Shown here: positions 16,277-23,055 of the stretch, one piece after another | Layout of the letters: each line of letters begins with the position of its first letter | Numbering within the stretch: the stretch's first letter is position 1 | Virus record (IMG/VR): IMGVR_UViG_3300037584_000565 | Location: 1 to 31,830 of that record | Origin: a virus | Direction: 5' to 3' (one strand) | DNA: 31,830 nucleotides | Position numbers and translations under genes: made by a program | Notes under the pieces: generated by a model | Told to the model about the DNA's origin: nothing | Seen by the model: only the letters and a program-made list of their open reading frames with translations | Database searches by the model: none

Positions 16277-16296
16277 AAAATAATTTTAGAAAGTGT

Positions 16297-16325
16297 TTGT
16301 ATGTTTCATTACGCTTTATTAGAAT
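16297..16325 (+). promoter_or_regulatory. Early/replication promoter candidate
   Basis: TTGTAT (16297-16302) and TAGAAT (16320-16325) are separated by 17 bp and fit a sigma70-type promoter. It lies 36 bp before the first gene of the early block, after a structured intergenic region. Confidence 0.6.
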
Positions 16326-16360
16326 TGTATGCGAATTAAATAAACAATATGGAGTTTTTA

Positions 16361-16615
16361 ATGAATAAAATAAAAATGACAAAAGCTTTTGTAAAAAATA
16401 TTACAGATGATTTTCAAACTGGAATTGGTCAAGACACACACAACTTTGACAATATAGAAGATATGTTTAATAATAAAAAAGGTATTATTAAATATACTGA
16501 ACATTGTCTTGGTCTTTATGAAGTTATATCATGTGATTCTGAAGACGCTCTAGGAAATTATGCTATTATAAAATGTTATCGTTCTTTTTTAAGTAAAGTG
16601 AAAGGAGGTAAGTAA
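16361..16615 (+). CDS. Early hypothetical protein, 84 aa
   Basis: The ATG at 16361 is chosen over one at 16349 because GGAG at 16351-16354 then lies six bases upstream. The product is acidic and soluble, with KNITDDFQTGIGQDTHNF, a possible small beta-domain (IKYTEHCLGLYEVISC, NYAIIKCY) and the ending KVKGGK. I do not recognise it. It is the first gene after the early promoter. Its last codons contain the ribosome binding site of the next gene (AAGGAGGTAAGTAATG junction). Confidence 0.68.
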   Translation: MNKIKMTKAFVKNITDDFQTGIGQDTHNFDNIEDMFNNKKGIIKYTEHCLGLYEVISCDSEDALGNYAIIKCYRSFLSKVKGGK

Positions 16616-16947
16616 TGGATAAAGTTCAATTACAAGTACAAGAAACTATAAATAACTGGTTTGATGCTAAAAATTTAGGGATTGTAAAATCAATAAATAA
16701 AGACCAAGACTTAAAAGGTTTATTAAAACCATATAAAAATCTTACAGATGCTGGTGTAATGGTAAGTTATGGTGATGATGGTAGTGTTGCTTTTGATGGA
16801 GATATTCTTTCAGCATTAAGGGGTTATGCAGAGTTTGGACATTGTGAAAAATTAGCAGAATCTTTAACTGATATTTTTTATGATAATGAATATGATGATT
16901 TTGGTTTTGGTGTTTATAATCATTGTGAATATAAAGGAGGTAAGTAA
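16615..16947 (+). CDS. Early hypothetical protein, 110 aa
   Basis: This acidic protein of unknown function reads MDKVQLQVQETINNWFDAKN, with a GLLKPYKNLTDAGVMVSYGD segment and an Asp/Tyr-rich end (FYDNEYDDFGFGVYNHCEYK). It starts by TAATG overlap and also ends in GGK, because its 3' end carries the same AAGGAGGTAAGTAATG junction. A small ssDNA- or host-protein-binding acidic early protein would be typical in this position, but nothing proves that. Confidence 0.68.
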   Translation: MDKVQLQVQETINNWFDAKNLGIVKSINKDQDLKGLLKPYKNLTDAGVMVSYGDDGSVAFDGDILSALRGYAEFGHCEKLAESLTDIFYDNEYDDFGFGVYNHCEYKGGK

Positions 16948-17249
16948 TGGATAAGATTGCTTACTATAAGATGAGAGATGAGATGTGGTTAATAGGTGAG
17001 TTAGAGTATGCTTGTATATGTGTTATGGAGGGAGTAGGCTTTGACTATTATGATTATGAAAAATCTACACCTCAACAATTAATTGATGATGCTGAGTATG
17101 TTTTAGCAACTTACTATGAGCATGGTCATGCAAGGAATGATGACCTAAGAGAAGGAACTGAAGAAGCTAAAAAAGGTTGTCGTGAGGAAATTAAAGACAT
17201 CAGAAAATGGCTTAGAAAGTGGAAACCTAAAACTCAAGGAGGTAAGTAA
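16947..17249 (+). CDS. Early hypothetical protein, 100 aa
   Basis: The product is helical and Tyr-rich: MDKIAYYKMRDEMWLIGELE, an acidic middle (FDYYDYEKSTPQQLIDDAEY) and a basic end (KDIRKWLRKWKPKTQGGK). I do not recognise it. It uses the third copy of the AAGGAGGTAAGTAATG junction to couple to the next gene. The N-terminal MDK matches the preceding protein, but the rest does not, so I do not call them paralogues. Confidence 0.66.
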   Translation: MDKIAYYKMRDEMWLIGELEYACICVMEGVGFDYYDYEKSTPQQLIDDAEYVLATYYEHGHARNDDLREGTEEAKKGCREEIKDIRKWLRKWKPKTQGGK

Positions 17250-17557
17250 TGACTAAACCTCCTTATGATTTTAAGTTTCATGCTGAGATAAGATATGAAA
17301 CAGAAGACTGTTTTAATTTTACAAATGCAAATGGTAACACCATAGGTCAAATAAAAGAAGATATTCTAAGAGTTTGTACAAAGTATGAAAAAAGAAGTCC
17401 GAAGATAGTAACCATTTTAGGTAAATCAGAATATAATGATAGCTATAATGAATATATTTATTTGTTTGCCAATACTACTTTCTTCACAGAAAATGAGAGT
17501 GTTAAGAACGCATTAAAACATATAACAAAGGAAGGTAAAAATGCCAGTACCATTTAA
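17249..17557 (+). CDS. Early hypothetical protein, 102 aa
   Basis: This is a soluble alpha/beta-looking protein with no recognisable motif. The middle (GQIKEDILRVCTKYEKRSPK, IVTILGKSEYND) could form a small beta-alpha unit. The start is fixed by the TAATG overlap and strong AAGGAGG site upstream. Its 3' end overlaps the next gene by 17 bp. Confidence 0.65.
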   Translation: MTKPPYDFKFHAEIRYETEDCFNFTNANGNTIGQIKEDILRVCTKYEKRSPKIVTILGKSEYNDSYNEYIYLFANTTFFTENESVKNALKHITKEGKNASTI

Positions 17558-17948
17558 TCAAAAACTTGAAGAACATACTGAAAAACAATATTTAGAATTA
17601 GAAACTAATTATTTAAACCTTTTTAATTTTTTACAGAGTCTTTTAACTATAACAGAAAACAAAGATATTGATTCTGATAGTCAAAAAATTATTCATTTTA
17701 ATGCTTTGACCATTAGACTTAATGAAGGTTTAAGAAGATTTTTAAAATTTACAAAAGACCTTCGGAGTAATTCAATCTCAAGGAACTCCGCATCTTCCGA
17801 CTCCGAAGGCGACCCTTATGAAGTTAGAATACTAACATCAAAAGAAGAAAAGAAACTGATTATAGAAGCTTTAGAACACATGGCTAATAGCTATCCTGAT
17901 TTAAAAGTTTCTGACCAGTTTCAACAAATAGCGAATGATATAAAATAG
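17541..17948 (+). CDS. Early hypothetical protein, 135 aa
   Basis: The product is mainly helical: a Leu/Asn-rich N-terminal half that could form a coiled coil (QYLELETNYLNLFNFLQSLL), a serine-rich linker (SNSISRNSASSDSEGD) and a C-terminal helical segment (SKEEKKLIIEALEHMANSYP). AAGGAAGG precedes the ATG. The linker codons include TCCGAC and TCCGAAGGC, richer in GC than the surroundings. The function is unknown. Confidence 0.62.
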   Translation: MPVPFNQKLEEHTEKQYLELETNYLNLFNFLQSLLTITENKDIDSDSQKIIHFNALTIRLNEGLRRFLKFTKDLRSNSISRNSASSDSEGDPYEVRILTSKEEKKLIIEALEHMANSYPDLKVSDQFQQIANDIK

Positions 17949-17957
17949 GAGTAGTAT

Positions 17958-18185
17958 ATGAGTAGTCAATTAAAAGTAATTAGGCATTATCTAGAGTCAG
18001 GTGGTAAACTAACACCATTGGAAGCTCTTGACAAGTTTGGATGTTTTAGACTTGCCGCTATAGTGCATAATTTAAGGGAAGAAGGTCTTAATATTAAAAC
18101 AACAATGGTAAAGCAAGGTCAGAAGTCTTTTGCTGAATATTCAATAGATAATTCAGATGGTATGAATTTATTTGGTGGTCAGTAA
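17958..18185 (+). CDS. Helix-turn-helix protein (HTH_39-like)
   Basis: The 75-aa product matches the short phage winged-helix/HTH family (PF14090-type): YLESGGKLTPLEALDKFGCF followed by RLAAIVHNLREEGLNIKT. The second part is the likely recognition helix and wing. Such proteins are common in phage early regions and are presumed DNA-binding regulators. AGGAG lies upstream of ATG. It is the best candidate in this window for a protein acting on the TAACCCT elements, but that link is a guess. Confidence 0.75.
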   Translation: MSSQLKVIRHYLESGGKLTPLEALDKFGCFRLAAIVHNLREEGLNIKTTMVKQGQKSFAEYSIDNSDGMNLFGGQ

Positions 18186-18331
18186 TGATAGTCTTAAATA
18201 TAGCTGAATGGATTGCAAATTTATTAATCTTAGGAATATCTGCATTAATATGGTTTGTTGCTCTGTTTGGATTTGCTATGCTTTTATCAATATTACTTAA
18301 TTATATAAGGGAGGTCTCAAACTATGAATAA
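18185..18331 (+). CDS. Small membrane protein, 48 aa
   Basis: The ATG at 18185 overlaps the stop of the HTH gene (TAATG). The product is almost wholly hydrophobic from about residue 8 to 40 (NLLILGISALIWFVALFGF, MLLSILLNYI), long enough for one long or two short membrane spans. A membrane peptide in the early block could modify the host envelope or exclude other phages. It has no homologue I recognise. Confidence 0.55.
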   Translation: MIVLNIAEWIANLLILGISALIWFVALFGFAMLLSILLNYIREVSNYE

Positions 18332-18437
18332 GTATGAAAAAAAGTTAGAGTCATTTTTTGATTTTTGTGAAGGATTGTTCTTTATTTTAATAGGAATGAC
18401 TATGTTAAATTTATTTTTTCAATTAATAACAAGATAA
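18324..18437 (+). CDS. Small membrane protein, 37 aa
   Basis: The ATG at 18324 lies inside the end of the preceding 48-aa gene and has GGGAGG at 18309-18314 upstream. The product has a charged start (MNKYEKKLESFF) and one membrane segment (GLFFILIGMTMLNLFFQLI). Two overlapping membrane peptides in a row suggest a pair that acts together, for example in the inner membrane. The function is unknown and the gene is short, so the call rests on the ribosome binding site and overlap. Confidence 0.48.
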   Translation: MNKYEKKLESFFDFCEGLFFILIGMTMLNLFFQLITR

Positions 18438-18446
18438 GGAGTAGTA

Positions 18447-19055
18447 ATGTTTTTACAATTAAAAAAGTCCACTCATATTAATAAAACTTTGAGTGTGCAG
18501 TTAAGAGAAGACCCTATAAACATTAAGGGTGTAATGAATAAATTCAACAACTTAGAATATGAACTACCAGTCACTAATATTGGTGATAATTATTCTGCTG
18601 AAAAATGGGGAGACAAAGACCCTATTATATTTAAAAAAGGTGACCACTTTAATTTAAAAGTTTCATCTGCTCTTTATGGTAAACTTACAGACTTTTCAAA
18701 ATCAGAATTAGTTGACATAACAATGAGTCCAACAGATAAGGGAATAACTTATAAGATAAATCCTTCTATTGAAACATGGGAAAAACCAGTTTATGATGAA
18801 GGAGTTGCATCAAAGCCTTATGGATATGACTCTGTTAAAAGTAGAGATGATGACAGGTCTTTAGAAATAAAATGGGGAATGGCTTTTAATAATGCAACTA
18901 GATTATTTACTCATTCAAAAATGTTATATGAAGATAAAGTTAAAGCAATAGAAGAAATAATGCCAAAAATGTTTGAGATTGCTTGTGGAATGAAATCACT
19001 TACTGAAACAGAAACACCTAAAATAGTTGAGGATGATGATGATGCGCCGTTCTAA
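18447..19055 (+). CDS. Single-stranded DNA-binding protein candidate
   Basis: The 202-aa product ends in VEDDDDAPF, the acidic tip with terminal Pro-Phe used by bacterial and phage SSB proteins to recruit replication and repair partners. The body is beta-rich early on (LQLKKSTHINKTLSVQLRED; EYELPVTNIGD; GDHFNLKVSSALYGKL) and more helical later. I do not see a clear OB-fold signature, so the SSB call depends on the C-terminal tip and its place before a nuclease and a replication initiator. Its last codons (four GAT in a row) overlap, in another frame, the start of the next gene. AAGGAG precedes the ATG. Confidence 0.68.
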   Translation: MFLQLKKSTHINKTLSVQLREDPINIKGVMNKFNNLEYELPVTNIGDNYSAEKWGDKDPIIFKKGDHFNLKVSSALYGKLTDFSKSELVDITMSPTDKGITYKINPSIETWEKPVYDEGVASKPYGYDSVKSRDDDRSLEIKWGMAFNNATRLFTHSKMLYEDKVKAIEEIMPKMFEIACGMKSLTETETPKIVEDDDDAPF

Positions 19056-19227
19056 AATAACAAAATCAAATGAAAATCTATTAAGAAAAAGTATGAAGCG
19101 TAGGTCAACATTAAATGGTTACATAAAATTTTATGAAGACTTATGGACACAAGGTAAAATTCTTCCAAATGGAGGAGCTTATAAGAGACTATCTCAGTTA
19201 AAAGAAAGATATGTCAGTACATATTAA
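19039..19227 (+). CDS. Small basic protein, 62 aa
   Basis: The frame has four consecutive ATG codons (19033, 19036, 19039, 19042). GAGG at 19029-19032 makes 19039 or 19042 the best start; I take 19039. The product is rich in Arg and Lys (RRSKITKSNENLLRKSMKRR) with a helical end (GAYKRLSQLKERYVSTY). It may bind nucleic acid. It overlaps the acidic tail of the SSB-like gene by 17 bp and the next gene by TAATG. I do not recognise the family. Confidence 0.6.
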   Translation: MMRRSKITKSNENLLRKSMKRRSTLNGYIKFYEDLWTQGKILPNGGAYKRLSQLKERYVSTY

Positions 19228-19589
19228 TGAAAAAAGCTGAAAAAGTAAAACTCAATAAGCTTGTTAGGGAGTTATGTCTACTTAGAGATAAGTGTTGTTT
19301 GAGGTGTGGTAAATCTACCACACTTCAGGCATCTCATATTTATCCTAAAGGTAAATTTCCTAAAATGCAGTTTAATCCTGATAATGTTAAGATATTGTGT
19401 GTAGGTTGTCACTTGTATTGGTGGCATAAACATCCTATAGAGGCTCATAAATGGGCTGAAAAGACATTAGGGAGGGTAAGGTTAAACAGATTAAAAAAAC
19501 AGTCAAATACGATAAATAAAACACTTTGGGATTTTAAAGAAATACAAAGCGAATTAAAAAAACAAATAGGAGAACTAAATGATAATTAA
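19227..19589 (+). CDS. HNH-type nuclease, NinG-like
   Basis: The 120-aa product has two CxxC zinc knuckles, CLRCG and CVGC, around the motif QASHIYPKG and FNPDNVKILC. This matches the treble-clef HNH layout, with SH as the first conserved His pair position and the later YWWHKHPIEAHKW supplying further His residues. It resembles the Holliday-junction-related NinG proteins of lambdoid phages, usually located in the replication/recombination region as here. It more likely nicks or processes DNA in recombination than acts as a homing enzyme, because it is embedded in an operon by overlaps on both sides. Confidence 0.76.
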   Translation: MKKAEKVKLNKLVRELCLLRDKCCLRCGKSTTLQASHIYPKGKFPKMQFNPDNVKILCVGCHLYWWHKHPIEAHKWAEKTLGRVRLNRLKKQSNTINKTLWDFKEIQSELKKQIGELNDN

Positions 19590-19806
19590 GTTTTTAAAAA
19601 AATATCCAACATCAGATGGTTGGAGAAGTAACATAGGTCATGTTGGTACTTATAATTTAAACTCAACAATAAAAGCTATGAATTTAGTAATTCAAGGATA
19701 TGCAGAGTTGGTTCATTCTTGTAAGAGTTGCAACCCTTATCATTTAGATATTGGCTTAGAGGATTTTAAAAAACCATTTAAACTAGAGGAGAATGAAAAT
19801 GGCTAA
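19579..19806 (+). CDS. Hypothetical protein, 75 aa
   Basis: The product starts MIIKFLKKYPTSDGWRSNIG and has one CKSC pair near residues 48-51, too few ligands for a full zinc site unless it dimerises. I do not recognise it. It overlaps the HNH gene by 11 bp and the replication gene by 8 bp. Its end contains the ribosome binding site (GGAG at 19788) for the next gene. Confidence 0.6.
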   Translation: MIIKFLKKYPTSDGWRSNIGHVGTYNLNSTIKAMNLVIQGYAELVHSCKSCNPYHLDIGLEDFKKPFKLEENENG

Positions 19807-20602
19807 AAGATTTATAGATACTAAAATTTGGGATAAGGCTTGGTTCAGAAAGTTGCCAACTAAATATAAATTATTTTGGGTTTATTTACTAGGTAAATGT
19901 GACCATGCTGGAATTTGGGATGCTGATTGGGAACTAGCTGAATTTATTATAGGCGAACCAATAATATATAAAGATTTACCTGATGTTATAAAAGAAAAGA
20001 TGGAGTTTATAAGTGGAGAAGAGCAGTTTTTTATTCCATCTTTTATTGACTTTCAATATGGAGAACTTAAAGAACATTCCAAACCTCACATGAGTGTTTT
20101 AAAAAGACTGAATGAAAAACATTTAAAAATTAAGGGTTCACTAAGGGTATCAAATAAAATTGATACCATTAAAGATAAAGATAAAGATAAGGTTAAGGTT
20201 AAAGAAAAAGTAAAAACTAAAGAAATAAGAGAATCTGAATTTAGAGTTAAATCTTTTCGTATTGGTAAAGACTTAAAAAATGTCAAAGAAAGTACAATTG
20301 ATGGGTTTATAGATTATTGGACTGAGTCTAATATGAATGGTACTAAGATGAAGTTTGAAATGCAGAAGACATTTGATATTAAAAGAAGACTTGCAAAATG
20401 GGTTAATAATGAAAAAGAATGGAACATACAAAAAGAAGAAAAAGTTCCCTTTGAAGCTTCTTTTAAAAAGACTCCTACTGGATTATACAAAGCATATTGC
20501 TCTAAGTGTGGTAAAAGAGAAATGCCTAATGATAAATGGCAACTAAAAGAGGGAAGTAATTGTTGTAGGGTAGACTATACACCTGAACAGAATCATGCAT
20601 AA
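19799..20602 (+). CDS. Replication initiator-like protein with C-terminal zinc ribbon
   Basis: The 267-aa product begins MAKRFIDTKIWDKAWFRKLP, then KLFWVYLLGKCDHAGIWDAD, the hallmark of lambda O/replisome-organiser-type phage proteins whose N-terminal winged helix binds the origin. A repetitive charged linker (KDKDKDKVKVKEKVKTKE, about 121-140) connects to a helical domain. The C-terminus has a zinc-ribbon-like pair: CSKCG and a later CC. ATG 19799 is chosen because GGAG is seven bases away; 19793 would be too close. No helicase loader, helicase or polymerase follows, so host enzymes are probably recruited. Confidence 0.76.
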   Translation: MAKRFIDTKIWDKAWFRKLPTKYKLFWVYLLGKCDHAGIWDADWELAEFIIGEPIIYKDLPDVIKEKMEFISGEEQFFIPSFIDFQYGELKEHSKPHMSVLKRLNEKHLKIKGSLRVSNKIDTIKDKDKDKVKVKEKVKTKEIRESEFRVKSFRIGKDLKNVKESTIDGFIDYWTESNMNGTKMKFEMQKTFDIKRRLAKWVNNEKEWNIQKEEKVPFEASFKKTPTGLYKAYCSKCGKREMPNDKWQLKEGSNCCRVDYTPEQNHA

Positions 20603-20876
20603 GGATGATAAATTACATATCATTGACTATATATTAGAAAAAACTGATATTAGGAGATACACACCTCAATTAAATCAAGTAAGACATGAACATAGGAAGT
20701 ACAGACATGATGATATAATGAAATTCTGTACTTCTTGCGAACATCTTTGGAGTCCAGTTCCTCATTGGGTAGATAAAAGTTTGTTAAGAATTTACCCAAA
20801 AGACATTATTCCAAAGATAGGAAAGGAGAAAAAGAAATGTCCAAAATGCGAAAAACTAAATAGGAGTAATAAATGA
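20595..20876 (+). CDS. Small zinc-ribbon protein, 93 aa
   Basis: Two CxxC pairs, CTSC at about 47-50 and CPKC near 83-86, with basic residues throughout, suggest one zinc ribbon with a long insertion (LWSPVPHWVDKSLLRIYPKD). It may bind DNA or a replication partner. It overlaps the replication initiator by 8 bp and the methyltransferase by 4 bp (ATGA), so the three are coupled. Confidence 0.65.
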   Translation: MHKDDKLHIIDYILEKTDIRRYTPQLNQVRHEHRKYRHDDIMKFCTSCEHLWSPVPHWVDKSLLRIYPKDIIPKIGKEKKKCPKCEKLNRSNK

Positions 20877-21868
20877 AAAGCATTCTGCAAGGAAATGTAT
20901 TAGATAGAATAAAAGACATTGAAGAAAAGTCAGTTCAATGTGTTGTAACTAGTCCTCCTTATTGGGGATTAAGAGATTATGGAACTGCTGAATGGAAACA
21001 AGGAGATAAAAAGTGTGACCATATAGAAAAAATTCCTTTTAGTGGTAATACTGGTATTAGAGACCATAAAAAAGAAACTACTAAAAAAGAAGTAGAAGGA
21101 AAATCTATTCAATATAAGTCTAAATGTAAAAAGTGTGGTGCTATTAGAAAAGATTCTCAATTAGGATTAGAAGAAACACCTGAAGAGTTTATAGAAAACA
21201 TGGTTAAGGTATTTAGAGGAGTTAAGAAAGTATTAAGAGACGATGGAACACTATGGTTAAATCTTGGGGATAGTTACGCTTCAAATCAATCCAAAGGAGA
21301 CAGAGTAAGTAAGTATTCTAAAAAACAAAAAACTAACATTGGTAAATTGGGTGGTTCTCAAAAAGTGCCAAAAGGTTTTAAGTCAAAAGACCTTATTGGT
21401 ATCCCTTGGCGTGTTGCAATAGCACTTCAACAGGATGGATGGTATTTAAGACAAGATATAATTTGGCACAAACCTAATCCTATGCCTGAATCTGTCAAAG
21501 ATAGATGCACAAAAGCACATGAATATATATTTTTACTAAGCAAATCACCTAAATACTATTATGACTCAGATGCAATAAGAGACAAACCTAATTATGGTGA
21601 AGAAGTAGGAGCAAACAAAAGGTCAGTATGGTCTATTAATGTAAAAGCATACAAAGAGGCTCACTTTGCAACCTTTCCTGAGAAATTACCTGAATTATGT
21701 ATAAAGGCTGGTAGTAAGAAAGGAGATATAGTTTTAGACCCTTTTTTTGGTTCAGGAACTACTGGTTGGGTTGCTCAAAGACTTGGTAGAGAATGGCTAG
21801 GTATAGAACTAAACCCTGAATTTATTAAAATAGCAGAGAAGAGATTTGTTCAAAGAGAACTATTTTAA
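20873..21868 (+). CDS. Orphan site-specific DNA methyltransferase (N4-cytosine or N6-adenine)
   Basis: The 331-aa product has the catalytic motif TSPPYWG (26-32) near the N-terminus and the S-adenosylmethionine site VLDPFFGSGTT (287-297) near the C-terminus, the class beta order. GIELNPEFIKIAEKR follows as expected. SPPY is frequent in N4-cytosine enzymes but also occurs in adenine ones. Between them lie a Cys/His-rich insertion (KKCDHIEK, CKKCG), LWLNLGDSY, and the IIWHKPNPMPESVKDR segment linked to target recognition. No restriction enzyme is nearby, so it probably protects phage DNA from host restriction or marks it. It is the last gene of the early operon. Confidence 0.92.
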   Translation: MKSILQGNVLDRIKDIEEKSVQCVVTSPPYWGLRDYGTAEWKQGDKKCDHIEKIPFSGNTGIRDHKKETTKKEVEGKSIQYKSKCKKCGAIRKDSQLGLEETPEEFIENMVKVFRGVKKVLRDDGTLWLNLGDSYASNQSKGDRVSKYSKKQKTNIGKLGGSQKVPKGFKSKDLIGIPWRVAIALQQDGWYLRQDIIWHKPNPMPESVKDRCTKAHEYIFLLSKSPKYYYDSDAIRDKPNYGEEVGANKRSVWSINVKAYKEAHFATFPEKLPELCIKAGSKKGDIVLDPFFGSGTTGWVAQRLGREWLGIELNPEFIKIAEKRFVQRELF

Positions 21869-21869
21869 C

Positions 21870-21889
21870 TAACCCTTAGGTAACCCTTA
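21870..21889 (+). promoter_or_regulatory. Tandem TAACCCTTA element, second copy
   Basis: TAACCCTTA occurs at 21870 and again at 21881, exactly 11 bp apart, just after the methyltransferase stop. The element at 16257-16276 has the same period. Here the second unit begins 18 bp before the -35 hexamer; at the early promoter it is 29 bp, a difference of exactly 11. Confidence 0.6.
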
Positions 21890-21898
21890 GATAAGTGT

Positions 21899-21926
21899 TT
21901 GACATTTAGAATTTATTGGTTATATT
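21899..21926 (+). promoter_or_regulatory. Sigma70-type promoter
   Basis: TTGACA (21899-21904) is a perfect -35 hexamer and TATATT (21921-21926) a near-consensus -10, 16 bp apart. It is the strongest promoter match in the window and serves the first of three single-gene units. Confidence 0.72.
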
Positions 21927-21961
21927 CTTTTAAGAATATTAATCAAAAAAGGAGTTCTAAG

Positions 21962-22216
21962 ATGTTTAAAATAAAATATAAAAGGATGAATTATTTTTAC
22001 CCTTGTTATATGGCATATGTTGAAGATGTTGATGTAGACATAGTTATAGCAAAGCTAAATGGTGTTTGGAAGTTAGGAATATATAAAGAAAATATAGATG
22101 AGCAACCTCATCCTAGTAGGGATGGTTTTGTAGGGCTATTTGATTCTTTAAAACAGGCTAAAGAAGTTGCGGGAATAAATATTTTTAATAAAAAATATCC
22201 GAGCCTAAATATCTAA
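21962..22216 (+). CDS. Hypothetical protein, 84 aa
   Basis: ATG 21962 has AAAAGGAG at 21948-21955 upstream, so the longer frame from 21899, which would overlap the promoter, is not used. The product is soluble, with MFKIKYKRMNYFYPCYMAYV, then VIAKLNGVWKLGIYKEN and DGFVGLFDSLKQAKEVAG. I do not recognise it. It stands alone behind a strong promoter and ends just before an intrinsic terminator, so it is probably a strongly expressed early accessory gene. Confidence 0.66.
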   Translation: MFKIKYKRMNYFYPCYMAYVEDVDVDIVIAKLNGVWKLGIYKENIDEQPHPSRDGFVGLFDSLKQAKEVAGINIFNKKYPSLNI

Positions 22217-22237
22217 TACAAAATCAAGAAACCAATC

Positions 22238-22259
22238 AGCCCCTTAAATGGGGCTTTTT
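22238..22259 (+). terminator. Intrinsic terminator
   Basis: AGCCCC (22238-22243) pairs with GGGGCT (22250-22255) around a 6-nt loop, followed by a short T run. Confidence 0.75.
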
Positions 22260-22295
22260 GGGTATGAAGAATAAAAAACAAAATAGGAGTTAAAT

Positions 22296-22595
22296 GTGGT
22301 AACAACAATAACAGAACTAGAAAAGGATTTCTTAAATAGCTTATTAGATAGCGATTTTGCAGAGTTCCAAACAGATATTCATAATGAAGAAGATTCTTGG
22401 GTTGCTAATTGGGTTTGTAAAGAATATGGTTATGATATGAAAGTTGCTAGAGGGATAATGACAAGCTTACAACAAAAAGGCATAGTGAAAGTTGGAAAAG
22501 CAGAAAGATTAGACAGAAATAATAAGGCAACTGCTAATTGGGTTTCTATTAAATCTAAATATCTTGATTTTAAAAACTTTTGCCTAAATATCTAA
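22296..22595 (+). CDS. Probable winged-helix DNA-binding protein, 99 aa
   Basis: Translation starts at GTG 22296, with AGGAG at 22285-22289 six bases upstream; an ATG at 22294 is out of frame and stops at once. The product has a helical start (TELEKDFLNSLLDSDF), then WVCKEYGYDMKVARGIMTSL and QQKGIVKVGK, like the recognition helix and wing of a small winged-helix domain. I recall similar small marine-phage proteins but no known function. The gene is bounded by two copies of a shared gene-end plus terminator plus leader sequence (22203 onward and 22582 onward), so it looks like an exchangeable cassette. Confidence 0.66.
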   Translation: MVTTITELEKDFLNSLLDSDFAEFQTDIHNEEDSWVANWVCKEYGYDMKVARGIMTSLQQKGIVKVGKAERLDRNNKATANWVSIKSKYLDFKNFCLNI

Positions 22596-22618
22596 TAAAT
22601 AATAATCAAACCAAAACT

Positions 22619-22643
22619 AGCCCCTTCATATAAGGGGCTTTTT
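22619..22643 (+). terminator. Intrinsic terminator
   Basis: AGCCCCTT (22619-22626) pairs with AAGGGGCT (22632-22639) around a 5-nt loop, followed by T residues. The stem end and tail match the 22238 terminator over 14 bases (GGGGCTTTTTGGGT). Confidence 0.78.
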
Positions 22644-22676
22644 GGGTGCAAAGAATAAAAAAAAAGGAGTAGTAAC

Positions 22677-23030
22677 ATGAAGTATATTAAAAACCTAAAC
22701 ATATCAGCAGACAATGAACATAACTTTAAAATTTCTAGCGGTATGGACAGAAGTGATTGGTTTATGTTTGACTTAGAGTTTATATCTGTCACTAAAACTG
22801 ATACAGTTGGAAAAGGAAAAAATCTTTCTATTTGTTGGAATGGTGTTGGAGGAGTTCAATTAGTAGCTACACAATCAAATGGAATTTATACAGTTCCTGA
22901 ATATGAAGTAAACTTATTAGAAAAAGTTATGAAAGAATATAAAGAGGAAATAAGGGATGTGGTTAAGGAATACAGTAAAAACCTTAAGAGTGTCAATAGA
23001 ATTGGAAAATTTGGACTTGATATAAAATAA
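22677..23030 (+). CDS. Hypothetical protein, 117 aa
   Basis: The ATG follows AAGGAG by eight bases. The product starts with a possible strand (KYIKNLNISADN), a compact middle rich in beta-strand formers (DWFMFDLEFISVTKTDT, LSICWNGVGGVQLVAT) and an amphipathic helix at the end (NLLEKVMKEYKEEIRDVVKE). I do not recognise it. It is the third single-gene unit with its own terminator, just before the packaging genes. Its place at the early/late boundary would suit a regulator or accessory factor, without direct evidence. Confidence 0.65.
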   Translation: MKYIKNLNISADNEHNFKISSGMDRSDWFMFDLEFISVTKTDTVGKGKNLSICWNGVGGVQLVATQSNGIYTVPEYEVNLLEKVMKEYKEEIRDVVKEYSKNLKSVNRIGKFGLDIK

Positions 23031-23055
23031 CACTAACATAAACCTAAAAGAAAAG

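Noticed and set aside
16162-16360. Phage attachment site in the structured intergenic region
   Set aside because: There is no integrase or excisionase in the window and no tRNA-like sequence, so integration is not supported.
20086-20546. Open frames in other frames of the replication initiator linker
   Set aside because: They arise from the repetitive Lys/Asp codons of the linker and have no start signals.
21962-23030. Toxin-antitoxin pair among the three single genes
   Set aside because: Each gene has its own terminator and no recognisable toxin or antitoxin fold.
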